Source: Eustoma russellianum
Taxonomy: Eukaryota > Streptophyta > Magnoliopsida > Gentianales > Gentianaceae
DNA length: 64,000 nucleotides
Direction: 5' to 3'
NCBI GenBank assembly: GCA_036186865.1
Contig: AP025055.1
Span: forward strand, 4,525,901-4,589,900
The notes beneath the pieces were generated by a model. It did not search any database and was not told where the DNA came from. It saw only the letters and a list, made by a program, of their open reading frames with translations. This document shows positions 45,670 to 57,499 of this stretch, one piece after another (positions within the stretch are counted from its first letter, which is position 1; every line of letters begins with the position of its first letter). A program made the position numbers and the translations under genes.

Positions 45670-45762
45670 TCAACAAATTACATAGAAATGATATAGAAAA
45701 ACAACAGAGAAAGATTGGACAACACAAATACACAAAAGGGAGGTTGATATCACTGATACCAT
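45670..45762 (-). CDS. Upstream ORF resembling the sucrose-control (SC) peptide
   Basis: 30-codon uORF in the bZIP leader, ending 126 nt before the main ATG. Its C-terminal half reads QSFSVVFLYHFYVIC. The SC peptide of S1 bZIPs is known for a C-terminal SFSVVFLYWFYV-type block that stalls ribosomes when sucrose is high. Here the Trp is His and the last residues differ. The ATG lies in TCCATGG, a good context. A two-codon uORF (ATG AAA TAA, 45766-45774) lies just upstream, recalling the several small uORFs in bZIP11-type leaders. Confidence 0.85.
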   Translation of the reverse strand: MVSVISTSLLCICVVQSFSVVFLYHFYVIC

Positions 45763-45774
45763 GGATTATTTCAT

Positions 45775-46320
45775 CAAAACCAAAGGCAAAAACAATGACT
45801 TATTACAATCCCTGCACAGAAAACAATAAAAAACAGATATTAGTGAGATGTTTATAATTTCTTGAAACGGGTCAAACACGGATCAATCAAAGAAAAACAG
45901 AGGGTGTTCAAAAGGAGAAAAATCTACCAGAGAAAGAGTTCGGGTTGAACAGAAATTCTCTACCTGAAGAAAAGATGATCGCGTTGGAGAAAATCTAATG
46001 GAGGATCAGAAGAAATCTGGCAATCAAAGCGTGGATGTTCTTATAGTCTTATGTCGGGGGGTGATGGTTATGGAAAATGATAGGTGAAAATGATTTTGTG
46101 GATGAGATGCAGGATGTAGATAACAGCATTTTGGAATTAATATTATTATTATTTATTTAATTAGCGGGATTATCAACATACTGTATATAGGATAAAGTCT
46201 TTTATCTTTATCATCTAGGATAATCTTATTTATTATACATCTCAATTAAGATAATTATAGAGTTATTGTTTCCTTTACTAACACAATAGTCTATCATATA
46301 TATATATTATTGTTTCTTAT
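45775..46320. other. bZIP promoter / distal leader region
   Basis: Minus-strand upstream region of the bZIP gene. AT-rich with a (TTA)n run at 46138-46152. No other gene. Confidence 0.4.
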
Positions 46321-46324
46321 ATAT

Positions 46325-46445
46325 GTACATATAGAGACGGATCTCATTAGAGAAACGGGTCTCATTAGAAGCAAACTCGGAATAGAGTTTATTGTTTGTC
46401 TGTCGTTCTTACGATTGATTGAGGTTTTAAACAATAATCATAAAG
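46325..46445 (+). mobile_element. RTE-type LINE 3' end fragment
   Basis: 'tgtacatatagagacggatc', 'gggtctcattagaagcaaac' and 'tgtttgtctgtc' match the LINE 3' UTR copies. Confidence 0.45.
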
Positions 46446-46944
46446 TCGAAAAGGGAACTAAATCCGCTAATTAACGTCATTTTGCATCAAGTTGTTAATC
46501 CTCATCTTATTCTCTAGTCTATCATATCTTTTTTTTAACTCGTTTGAATTCTTTGTTTATTTAGAATTTATAAATAAGTAAAACAAAGTAGCTTTAAGAA
46601 ATGGTTGTTTTTAATTAGGTAGATTTTAGGTTAATAGTTTTTCTGTTAAATTGCATGTCAAAAAGCGAAAGATTATTAATTTTTCAGTGGACTATTGTAA
46701 ACAGTACGTAAGTTTGATAATGGCATACAAAATTTCTGAATAGGAGAAGTATATAGTACAATCATTAAATTATGTATGTTCGTTTGTTTTAGCAAATTCT
46801 TTATCTATAATCATATGTGCTATTTGCTTTATCTTTTGAAGATAAAATTATAACTTACTATTACAAAATAAATTTAAATTTTTTATGTAACATCTTTAAT
46901 TTCTATTTTCAATGGAGCCAAGAACATGTTCTTATTTGAATTTA
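46446..46944. other. Intergenic, nothing recognised
   Basis: Very AT-rich, no features. Confidence 0.4.
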
Positions 46945-47170
46945 AAATATGATAGAATAAAACAAAATGGCTCATTAAATTAGTTGCGCTTCTTATATTA
47001 TGAATTAGTAGTTAATCGACACAGCTTGACTCAATTTTCAATATGGGTCATGTGAAAACAACATTTGTGTGTTTCTAACACATGTGTATGGTTGCGTACA
47101 TCCGACCCTCTCATACACTGACATAGACGGAAGACTCTAAGACAATAGAGTAATGTTATTGTTATTGTTT
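46945..47170 (+). mobile_element. SINE-like repeat (GTT-tailed family)
   Basis: Uninterrupted forward copy: 'aatatgatagaataaaacaa' to 'ggttgcgtacatccgaccc' and a (GTTATT)n tail. It shows where the MITE entered the copy at 27421-27960. Confidence 0.6.
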
Positions 47171-47217
47171 TATCTAACATCTTTACATGAACATAAACGT
47201 TTTCACAAATACATTCA

Positions 47218-47745
47218 GGTGACGTTTGGTTGTCACTTGGGTATCGGAATGAATATGACGGGTTTGAGATTAAAAGTGATAGATGTTTGGTATTGAAGTG
47301 AGAATGGGTATGATAGACACTTATGATGTTTGGAACGTATCTGAATCGGAATAGGTATGGTATGTGGGTGGCCAGAAAAATGACCGAAAAAGTTTTACCG
47401 GCCGGAATAGTGACCGGACGGCGGCGGCGTTGACAGACGGCCCCTCATTTCCACATTTTGATAGACAAGAGGAGCTAGTATATCAAGAAACGATATTCAT
47501 TATCAAATAGTTGAATATCAAAGTGAAACTCATACCCCTCAATTCGGGATAGGATCCCCTCACCGCAAATGGGGTGCGGTGACGCGTGACCGCGCGACAC
47601 GTGGCAGCAAGGGGGGTGGTGAGACTAGATGAAGATCACCCGCATCTAGCATCACCACCCCTCTTTGCTGTCACGTGTTGCGTGGTCACAAAGAGAGTGA
47701 GGAAAGTAAGGTTAGGAGATCCCAACCCCCTCAATTCTCCCAAAC
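47218..47745 (+). mobile_element. MITE-like repeat with a nested G-box MITE
   Basis: Starts GGTGACGTTTGGTTG and resumes after the nested element as CTCAATTCTCCCAAACA. It is homologous in reverse to 658-1030. Confidence 0.55.
47546..47729. mobile_element. G-box MITE, copy 4 (nested)
   Basis: 184 bp, flanked by CTCAATTC (47538-47545 and 47730-47737). Contains ACACGTGGCAGCAAGG and a near-complementary arm with TGCTGTCACGTGT; long internal inverted repeat. Confidence 0.8.
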
Positions 47746-48288
47746 AAGCAACTTCTCTTATTCCTAAACCTCCCAACCAAATACTTTCTTAGTGATGTTG
47801 AATTATTAGACTATAAATTTGTTCAGAGATTCAAGGTAGACACAAGTTTAACTAGTCTTGTAAAGATAATACTGATCTCCGCGTAATCATAGATTAACTT
47901 TATGGATAATAATGTTATGGAAAATATAAAACAAAACAAAATAAAATAAATATCATATGACCAATTCCATTCGATAACCTTTATGTACTGGTGAACAAGA
48001 CAAGCGTCCTCTCACTCTCAAACCGGGCCCACGGAGGAAAAGAAATTCTTGTTAAAGAAAAGAAGAATAGGATAAGGGTCCTTTTTATAACTACAAATGA
48101 ATGAACATTTAATTTGGCAAATTTTGGACAAAATCATCATGTAATCTTTTATTCATTATTACTTTCTGTTTCAGCTTTTGAGAATTATGATATGGAAATA
48201 TCGTTCTATTTTATTTTATAAATCGATCTTATTACTTTGAAATGTCGTTAAATATAAGCCAACTCACTTTAAATAATAAAAATATGAT
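47746..48288. other. Intergenic, nothing recognised
   Basis: AT-rich, no ORF with a domain. Confidence 0.4.
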
Positions 48289-48293
48289 TTTAC

Positions 48294-48573
48294 TTTTATA
48301 AACTCAAACAAGAATATAATAGAGGAGAGAAAAGATAAATTAGAGAACTTTGTATCTCAAGGTGTGTCTTTCATATATAATATGTGGTCGTATTTATAGG
48401 ACTCACGGAGTGAAGATAAACTTGGACAAACCCTTTGGATATCTATATCTAATCTGATATAGATAGTATACAAAAGATATAATACTTTGGATATCCACAT
48501 CTAATACAATGTCTATCTCTACAATATATATCACCATCATGTTTATCCTTGAGATTCTAATATATCCATAACA
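48294..48573 (-). repeat. 3' LTR of Copia C
   Basis: Minus-strand start TGTTATGGATATATTAG, preceded by the purine-rich CCAAGAGGGAG (48574-48584). Nearly identical to 60297-60576. Confidence 0.88.
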
Positions 48574-48606
48574 CTCCCTCTTGGATATCCAAACTTTATA
48601 GAATAT

Positions 48607-48885
48607 GCCTCATTAAAACCTTGCCAAGAAAAACCCAATGGGATAAAAACTTGGTCGAAGAAAAAAGAGTACATATTCATAATAATTGGTAAGTGTGATA
48701 CACTGCCTCGTTAAAACCTTGCCAAGAAAAATCCTGTGGGATAAAAAACTTGGTCGAAGGAAAAAGAGTACATATTCATAATAATTGGTAAGTGTGATAC
48801 ACTGCCTCGTTAAAACCTTGCCAAGAAAAATCCTGTGGGATAAAAAACTTGGACGAAGGAAAAAGAGTACAATGTGCATGTAGTA
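48607..48885 (-). repeat. Tandem repeat of about 99 bp at the Copia C 3' region
   Basis: 'ttaaaaccttgccaagaaaa' starts at 48613, 48711 and 48810. On the minus strand the repeat is open, giving a repeated LFFLRPSF...GKVLT tail behind the RNase H end. Confidence 0.85.
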
Positions 48886-51800
48886 ATCACACTTCCCCTG
48901 ATGCTGGCAAGAGATCTTTGAGTCGATGCATTCCAATGTTGTAGACCATCTCTTTAAATGTAGTGCTTTTGTGAACAAGTCAGCAAAATTCTGGCTTAAT
49001 TGTATCTGCTGAATATTAATATCACCATTCTTCTCGAGGTCATAAGTGTGGAAGAACTTTGGTGATATATGATTCGTTCTTCTTTGATGTAGCCATTTTC
49101 AACTTGAACAATACATCTTCCATGATCCTCAAACATTGTTGTCGACGTCTTCAATATTCTGAATCGTCGACCTCAAGCAAATGTATTCACAGCTTGCTTC
49201 ATGCAATGCTAAAATCTTATAATGATGAAGAGATGTTGTAAATGTCTGTTTCACTCATCTCCATAATATGACCGCACCAAAAAAATATCCATTCTGTGAT
49301 ATTCCCTTATGCGAGTCAGATAGATAGCCAGCATCAGCATAACCCACTAATTATGGTGCTACCTTCCTTGAGTAGTATAAACACCTCTATGGTGTTCCAA
49401 GAAGATAAAAATGTGTTTGACATTATTTCAATGTATTCATATTGGTGTTGAACTATATTTTCTCAATAAATTCACTGAAATGTTATATATGATATTGAAA
49501 TTTGCAAGATACTTTAAAGCACCAACAACACCAAGATATGGTACTTCATGACCTAATAATTCTTCGTTATCTTCTGGTGGTCGAAATGAGTCTTTGATCG
49601 TACCATGGTATGACTACTCAAGGCTCGTTCTGCAGGCCGAGAGAAAATTTGATCTTCTCAAAGTTTTTCATCTCAAACTTTTTCATGGTACAACTAGAGG
49701 TTTTAGTAAGCTCTTCAGGAGTTCCAACAATATTTAGATCATCGACATGTACATCTTGCCAGATTGTTTTTAATCTATACAATGATTTATATAATTTGAT
49801 TGAGTATAGTTCATTCATCATTTGATTAGATGCTGCAGGCAATTTAAATCCTTCTGGGATTTTATATCATCATCTTATAATTCATATGAGTAAGCGGTAA
49901 CCTCATTCATTAACCGCATATCAAGGTTTATGTGACTAATATGATGACTGAATATTGTAATGTTATGTCATCAATTATCGAGGAATATGTTTCATCATAG
50001 TCAAGCCTAGTCCTTTTGTGCAAAACCCATTTATATCTAATATGTTTGATCTCTTCAGGGGTTTGACTGCAGGTCAAATAATTTGCGAATGCGACTTTCC
50101 CTTCAAGGGTTTTGGACTACGGGTTCAAATGCTTTGTGACTTTCCCTTTAGGGGTTTGGATTGCATCTTTCTATTTTGGCCAATGATTTCTGTGTCGACA
50201 CATTTCACTTAACATTGGTTCAGGATCCTGATTCATAATTTCATATGCAATCCCTTAATCAAAACATGATCAATAATGATCATTTGTCTATCTCAATTTT
50301 CTCGTACAATTCAAAGAGATCTTTTCAAAATTGTGTTCACTTGCTTCTTCGGGAGCAACTTTTTTTATTGATTTTTAGACTGATCAGTTCTTATTTCTAT
50401 AGCGCTTTCAAGTTGTGAACATCTAATCTCTTGTTGAGTATTCTATTCTGGAGTATTATTTGTACCACACTTTTTCGGAGGCTTTTATCTTTTACACCAA
50501 CTGGGCGTCCATGTTTTAGACTTATTTTTGGTATACCATTATCATGTCATTCAGAGACATCAAGTCGAATCGGCGTATTTATCACCAAAACGTGGGATTT
50601 TGTTATCCTTTTACTTCTTGCTCGCATTGATTTGTTCGTGTGTTAAAGTGAGATAGTGAAAGAACGTTTCATGTTATTTTACGTCGTTCTTTAGGAATGG
50701 CACTTTCACTCCCCCTAACGGCAGGAAAACTAGCTCACCAAATCAATGCTGATACATGTATAATTGCATGTCCCCGAGCTCATGTGGGTAAATTGGTCCT
50801 TAAAATCAAACGTCTAGCAATCAGTTGTAAACATTTAATAAATGACATTGCTGGGCCATTTTAAGTGTGCTTACTTGCAACTGAATGCTCAACGCCAATC
50901 TCAAGACATACAATAATCATTGAAAGCTTGGGATATTAATTCACATATATTATCAATACTTAATAAATTTAATCGGATAATCATATAATATGAGCAAGAA
51001 GCTTGTCAAAAGCTACTAGTCTTTTCGAAAGCAAACTCACATGAACAAGCGACACACACAAAATCACGAGATAATGTAATCTTTGTGTTCATGAAAGAGC
51101 TTCTAGAATCTTTTGGTTCTATAAAGAGTACACATGTGAGTGTTGTACAATTGTACTTATCATTATTCTATCTGGGTGACCAAGTCGATTATGTCATAAA
51201 TAACTTTGATTATCGAACTTCTGGTTCATCACAATATCACATTCAACTGGATGTATAGTCTCATAATACAATCCATAGAGAAAAATTGAGAGTTTTTCTT
51301 TAACAAGCTTCTGCCTTGAATCATTGTCTATAAAAATTTCATATTCCCCTCATTCATAGTTCATTATGAAGGCCATTAAGACGTATATCTTTTAAACTCA
51401 ATAGTTTTCTTTCGACTTGGTGAGAAATGATGCCACATTAACCAATATATGTGTATCACCCGTTGATAAAATGATTACTCTTCTAGAGCCTTTGATCAAT
51501 GCCGTAGTACTCGAATTGGTATTAACATTTGCTTTTGCCAATTAGAACTCTTCTGGAGCCCGTTGTGTGTGTCATTCCATTATCAACTGGACATATGCAC
51601 ATATCATTCACTTTGGATGATATTTAATATCAAAATTAATAATTTACAAATATTCCGATGAACAGCTTATAATATTCAATTTACCTAGGCAAAATGCACT
51701 AGTTGTCTCTTGCCTTCATCCTTCTGGGATGTCTCGATAAAGATCAAGAAAATTCCTTGGCAGCAAGTACGGACCATTGGCCATGGGCTCAACATTAATA

Positions 51801-52017
51801 ACAAGTCCGTTTAGACGGTGCATCATTTTTCATAGCCTTGGCATTTTCTTGTTTTACCACTTCAGGTGGTATGATGTAAAATTGCTATAACATCCACGAC
51901 AACGACCACGACCACGACCATGTAGATTATTATAATTGCTTACATTCGCTTCGGGGAATAGTGCTAATCCGGTCTAGTGATAATAGTGGTTTTTATATCG
52001 AAAGTTAATTGTATTTT
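48886..52017 (-). pseudogene. pol: Decayed pol (and end of gag) of Copia C
   Basis: Read on the minus strand from 52017 down. An Arg/Gly-rich nucleocapsid-type stretch (HGRGRGRC, about 51900) comes first. Next is a pre-integrase part and HNRLGHP (about 51170), the start of the integrase zinc site. A basic RPVGVKDKS segment follows (about 50500). The reverse transcriptase fragment has VDDLNIVGTPEELTK (about 49740), in place of a full YVDD domain. RNase H ends ADLFTKAL near 48990. Many stops and deletions; no domain is complete. Confidence 0.7.
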
Positions 52018-52022
52018 TCAGA

Positions 52023-52767
52023 TGCTGGTTAGTATTTTGCTGGAATAGCTTCCTGAAAGTCCTGCACAAGGAAGCAGAAATCAGAGGTCCGGGAGGATGA
52101 CCCCAGGTAAAACCCTCCGACGCTCAAGTCAGTTTGAGCCATTTCTCACTGAGAATGTAGTTTAGTATATGGAGTTAGAAAATTCTCACAGGTATTGGCT
52201 GAAGAGAAAGTTCGATCTATTAGCTCCAGAAGATCGAAAAATGTTTTTGTCCCCCCCATTATCCCCTGCGTTAGCTTGCTTTTATTGGTTTTTTCCGCCC
52301 TTGGCCTCTGATAGCGGATGAGATGTTTGCTTGGGGCAGAAGACCTATGATGCAGTATGTCTGCTGATATGACCGGTAGGCCGGCTGATGTGACTGGTAG
52401 GTCTGCTGAAGTGACTTTGGCGTGTACAGGCTAAATAGCCAGACGTGTACTTTTCCTTTGAACTTCACTTCTGCCTGATGGTTCCACGATGTAATGATGT
52501 GCTCGACTCCTTCGCCGAAGTGCAAAACCAGGCTTTGCCGAAGTGCAATGTTGAATCTGACCGAAATGATCTGGAATGTAGCACTTAAGCTGAAGCTGAA
52601 GTTAGGTATCGAGGTGCAGTCCTTGGCCTATTATTCGATAGTAAAGAGGATGTTATGGGGCACAACCGAAGTGCAGTCAAGGCTGAACAACAATGCTTGG
52701 GTGCTGAACTGCAGGAGTTGTACTGTTGACTGTTGTTGATTAACAGACGATTAATTCTGGTTTATCA
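52023..52767 (-). repeat. 3' LTR of nested Tat-like Gypsy element
   Basis: 745 bp, matching 58529-59273 at equal length with only scattered differences. TG...CA ends. Orientation is taken from the internal gag remnant on the minus strand. Confidence 0.85.
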
Positions 52768-53199
52768 TTTGCCCCCAGATTTTGTGTGGCCGAGCTGACC
52801 TATGAGGGTAGACAAATCTATTCTAATGGGTCTGTGACGAGTCTCCATTAATTGAGCAGTTATCCTCTTAGTTGCGCCGTAATTCCCGCTTTCAATGTAA
52901 GCATCAATTCCAACGCCTCATCATTATCTTTTCGGCGGTTTCAGTACCCGAGGGGGGAAAATACTCGAACCGTCGGCTTTTCGAATTTCAAACAAAAAGT
53001 GGCAACTTTTGCCTTTCCTTCTTATAAATAGGGACAATTGCCCTAATTCTTTCTTTTTTTCTTCTTCTATTCTGCGCATTGCTATTCTGCTATCTCAGTC
53101 TTCCTTTTCATCTTCAAAGCCTACACTCTTATCATGGTGCTTACTTCCAGTTCAGCCCTTTAATCTCTCTGTAAGCTTTTCTTCTTCTATTTTTCTTCC

Positions 53200-55493
53200 A
53201 TGGCTTCCGTTATTCCATCTTCTTCCTCCTCTTCTGATTCCCAGGAATCCATGGTGCCCTCAATGTCAATAGACAGAGATGCACCATCTCCTATGGTGCA
53301 GACCTCAGTGTGCATATTGAAGGCCACTGAACTATCCGAATTATGTCAATACTACAATGTTGATAAGAGCACCTTCACCTCCATCCTTCCTTTGCCACAC
53401 CAGACTGCTTATGATCCTCCAGCATGGTATGAGGCAGTCTACGAAGGGTATTTTAAATCCGGTTTCAATCTTCACATTCCAGCTCCTTTATTCAAAATCC
53501 TATATTTTTACAAACTTAGGCTTCCTCAAATAACGCCCAATGGCCTTAAGGTTATCCTCAGTTACCTACTTTACCTAAGAGCTGCTGAAAAAGCATTTTC
53601 ACTTGCTATTTTTAGGGGAATATTTGTGCGTGAACCGATAGATAGTTGATACTATTTTGGTAGGAGGCATCCAAATAGTGAAAACCTTTATGTCGTAAAC
53701 CTTCCTTCTTATACTGAAAATTGGTCGAGACGTTTCGTTTTTGTTAAGGCTATAGGATTACCTGAACGGACCCTTTGGAAATCCGGCAACGCAAATAACA
53801 AGAGGCCAAGCGAGCAATCTTGCAATGAAGTCTCCCAATTGTTACATTTGCCCGTGGCCGTAGATTGAAAAAAAGTGGACAGTCGGTTGTGAAGGTTGCC
53901 GACCTGGAACACTTGTGGCCAGAACATAGATTTCGGCCCCTCATCCTCATTGCTTTAAAAATAGTTTGGGGTACGTAGCAACCTTTTGAACATCTTTGAC
54001 TGGTTCTGATTTTGCGTCTATGTTTTGACTGATTTGTCCATTGAATTTCGCAGGAGTCATGGTGTCTGATACCCTTGCCAGACTAAAGAATTTGGTCCCC
54101 AGAAAGAGGAAAATGACTGAGGGACAACCTTCCTCTTCGGAAGGGCAACCTTCCTCTTCAGGGCAGGCTTCTGCCAAAGCTCCTTCTGAGGTACAGATGA
54201 CTCATGTTGATTTGGCCTCAGCCGAGACCAAATTTCTAGGTAGAAGTCTTGCCTTATGTCGGTTTCGAACATGCTTTGTTTCCATTTAATCACTTGACCA
54301 CTTTTTTTTAGTTGGAACTCTTGATAATCCCATCCGGGCTAAACCTCAAGTCCTTGCCCCAGCTTCAGCTCAGCCATGCGATGGAATTGGGGGAATTGAT
54401 GCCCCTATCTTGATTCCTTTCTCTCCAGTTGCCGAAGAGGAGGTTGTGCCTCGACCAAGGCATGTTTCTTATGAGGCTGTTCCCTCCGCTGAGCTCTTAG
54501 GAGAGACTTCCGGGGCCAACGCGCCAGAGGAAGAGTCTTCCCTACGAAACTGCCGAGGCACGAGGACGTTGGAGTTCTCTTTTGCTGACACTGCTGCAAA
54601 TCCTAGTGTAGCTAGGAAAGTAACTGAGATGTCAGTGTTACCCCACAATTGGCAACTTTATGGCAGTCTAGACTGGGACACTGCCATGAATTCATTTGCA
54701 ACCAACATGTCTATGGTCATTTTTTTAGCTTGATCACTTACGCTTTCTCTAACCAACCCGATTTTTGTAGTACCGGGTCCAAGAATATAACATTCTCAAA
54801 CGGACTGAAGAGTTGCGTGCCAAATTTGCCCAACTTTCTGAGATCAATGCCAACCTCAGAATTGCCTATGATGGGTTGGCAGAAGTGGCAAGGCCCAGCA
54901 ATTTGAGGTTGAATCAGCTGGAAGCTCAAGTGAACAGCCTGAAGTCTGAGGTGGCCGTTCTCACTGAAGAAAATTCCAGACTTCAAGTAGGGAAACAAGA
55001 TTCAGACATGAAGTTGGCCACTGCAAGTTCCCAAGTGATTGAACTCAAGGAGATGGTAACCAGTGCTGAATTGGCATCATCCAAAACCCAGACTGAGCTG
55101 GAGTTTTACTAGAGAGAACTCAACACCTACGAGCAAGAGCTATCCAATAGCAAAGCTGAACTGAACCAGCAATTGGAAGCAGAAAGGAAAAGCAAAGCTA
55201 ATCTCCTCATTCAATTTGAACTTCAGGCTGAGAAGATTAAGAAAACTGCCGTTGCTGAGTTCAGGCAGTCTGAATTCTTCACTGGTAACTTCTTGAAGAT
55301 ACAAGGTTCAGCGATAGCGATTGGACAGACTTGGGCAATCGACACTTGCTCTGAAGTCTACCCAAACCTAGATAAAAATCATCCTCAAATTGCTGAACTC
55401 TACAACCCTGAGGCTGGAAGCTTACTTGAGAATCAGTTAGAGCTTTTTAAGAATGAAGCCGATCTCAGGGGTGATGAAGAGGATGAAGAGTAG
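53200..55493 (+). pseudogene. Antisense ORF of the Tat-like element (Transposase_28 / 'putative gypsy-type transposon' protein), four exons
   Basis: Runs opposite to the element. Inferred exons 53200-53970, 54054-54239, 54312-54715, 54771-55493; all junctions agree in phase, although the exon 3 donor (ATG|GTCATT) is weak. Exon 1 holds a domain of the 'putative gypsy type transposon' kind: PPAWYEAVYEGYFKSGF, then LPQITPNGLKVILSYL. Exons 2-3 are Ser/Pro/Glu-rich. Exon 4 is a long coiled coil (LEAQVNSLKSEVAVLTEE and on) ending in DEEDEE. It is damaged: in-frame stops at 53647 and 55110, and a frameshift between about 53770 and 53850. A polyadenylation-like AATAAA follows near 55530. The function of this protein family is unknown. 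Confidence 0.65.
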
Positions 55494-55904
55494 AATAGAA
55501 TCTTCCTTTTTGTAATTTTTGTAGTTGTAATAAATACAATCTTCAATGGAAAGTTCAGTTTCTTCAATTTTTGCTCTTCAGCTTGCTACTATTCTCCTGA
55601 TTGTCTTTCGGTTACTTGCTCTATTTTTATAGTTTATGCAAGTATTGCTCCAAAGTCCTTTAAATTATCCTCCGCATCTACTTTTTGTCTTCGGCTCTGC
55701 CAAAGAGCTTTTTAGTTGCTTTTACGTTGGATTTTTCCACAAGTATTGTGCTTCAACCTCAACCTTTGGCTTTGCTAAAAGCGTTACGCTGCTTGACTGA
55801 ACTGCAGCTCTGTCGTGCTTTAGTAAATTTTAGATGACTAAACCTATTACTCAATGAACGAGTCACATGTTGGCTCTGTCACGAATATTGTTGAATCGAG
55901 TGCT

Positions 55905-57290
55905 GCTCAGACATCTCAGTTCTGCTGAGGTAGGATATATGGAAACCTGTCCCAATATGTTGAGACCTGCTCAACCCACTCAGTCCTGCTGAGTTAAAAT
56001 ATAGGGAAACCTATCCCAATATGTTGAGACCTGCTCAACCCACTCAGTCCTGCTGAGGTAAAATATAGGAAAACCTGTCCCAATATGTTGAGTCCTGCTT
56101 AACCCACTCAGACCTGCTGAGGTAAGATATAGGGAAACCTGTCCCAATATGTTGAGACCTGCTCAACCCACTCTGTCATGCTGAGGTAAGATATAGGGAA
56201 ACCTATCCCAATATGTTAAGTCCTGCTCAACCCACTCAGACCTGCTGAGGTAAGATATAGGGAAACATGTCCCAATATGTTGAGTCCTGCTCAAACCACT
56301 CAGACCTGCTGAGGTAAGATATAAGGAAACCTGTCCCAATATGTTGAGTCCTGCTCAACCCACTCAGACATGCTGAGGTAAGATATAGGGAAATCTGTCC
56401 CAGTATGTTGAGTCCTGCTCAACCTACTCAGACCTGCTGAGGTAAGATATAGGGAAACCTATCCCAATATGTTGAGTCCTGCTCAACCCACTCAGACCTG
56501 CCGAGGTAAGATATATGGAAACCTGTCCCAATATGTTCAGTCCTGCTCAACCCACTCAGACCTGCTGAGGTAATATATAGGGAAACCTGTCCCAATATGT
56601 TGAGTCCTGCTCAACCCACTCAGACCTGATGAGGTAAGATATAGGGAAACCTGTCCCAATACCCAATATGTTGAGTCCTGCTCAACCTACTCAGACCTGC
56701 TGAGGTAAGATATAGGGAAACCTGTCCCAATATGTTGAGTCCTGCTCAACCCACTCAGACCTGCCGAGGTAAGATATAGGGAAACATGTCCCAATATGTT
56801 GAGTCCTGCTCAACCCACTCAGACCTGCTGAGGCATGATATAGGGAAACCTGTCCCAATATGTTGAGTCTTGCTCAACCCACTCAGACCTGCTGAGGTAA
56901 GATATAGAGAAACATGTCCCAATATATTGAGTGCTGCTCAACCCACTCAGACCTGCTGAGGTAAGATATATGGAAACCTGTCCCAATATGTTGAGTCATG
57001 CTCAACCTACTCAGACCTGCTGAGGTAAGATATAGGGAAATCTGTCCCAATATGTTGAGTCGTGCTCAACCCACTCAGACCTGCCGAGGTAAGATATAGA
57101 GAAACATGTCCCAATATGTTGAGTCATGCTCAACCCACTCAGACCTGCTGAGGTAAGATATAGGGAAACCTGTCCCAATATGTTGAGTCCTGCTCAACCC
57201 ACTCAGACCTGCTGAGGTAAGGTATAGGAAAACCTGTCCCAATATGTTGAGTCCTGCTCAACCCACTCAGTCCTGCTGAGCTATGCCCCC
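55905..57290. repeat. 64-bp tandem array (about 21 units) with paired hairpins
   Basis: The unit contains 'aggtaagatatagggaaacc' and 'tgtcccaatatgttgag'. Each unit has two 5-bp-stem, 5-nt-loop inverted repeats: TTGAG-TCCTG-CTCAA and CTCAG-ACCTG-CTGAG. It lies between the antisense ORF and the gag remnant. Confidence 0.95.
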
Positions 57291-57499
57291 ACTTCCACTA
57301 CGGGTTATAAAGTGGCTGCCAGGTAAGCGTAAAATATTCCTCTTGTCTAGAAGAGTTTCTCTATTCACCATATGGTGAAGCCGAACAGAGCCGTATGGGA
57401 GTCTAACAAAATATTGATCCTTTAATAATGCTAGACCGAGCTAAAAAATTTCAGATGTACGCAAGAGGAAATAAACCCTAATTCATTTGAATCACAGAC

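Noticed and set aside
49059..50646. Several plus-strand frames of 60-70 aa
   Set aside because: Antisense shadows of the decayed minus-strand pol of Copia C.
55905..57290. Regular repeats that look like a CRISPR array
   Set aside because: Plant nuclear context; units are directly adjacent without unique spacers, and the array lies inside an LTR element. The same applies to 18133-18535 and 59312-59967.
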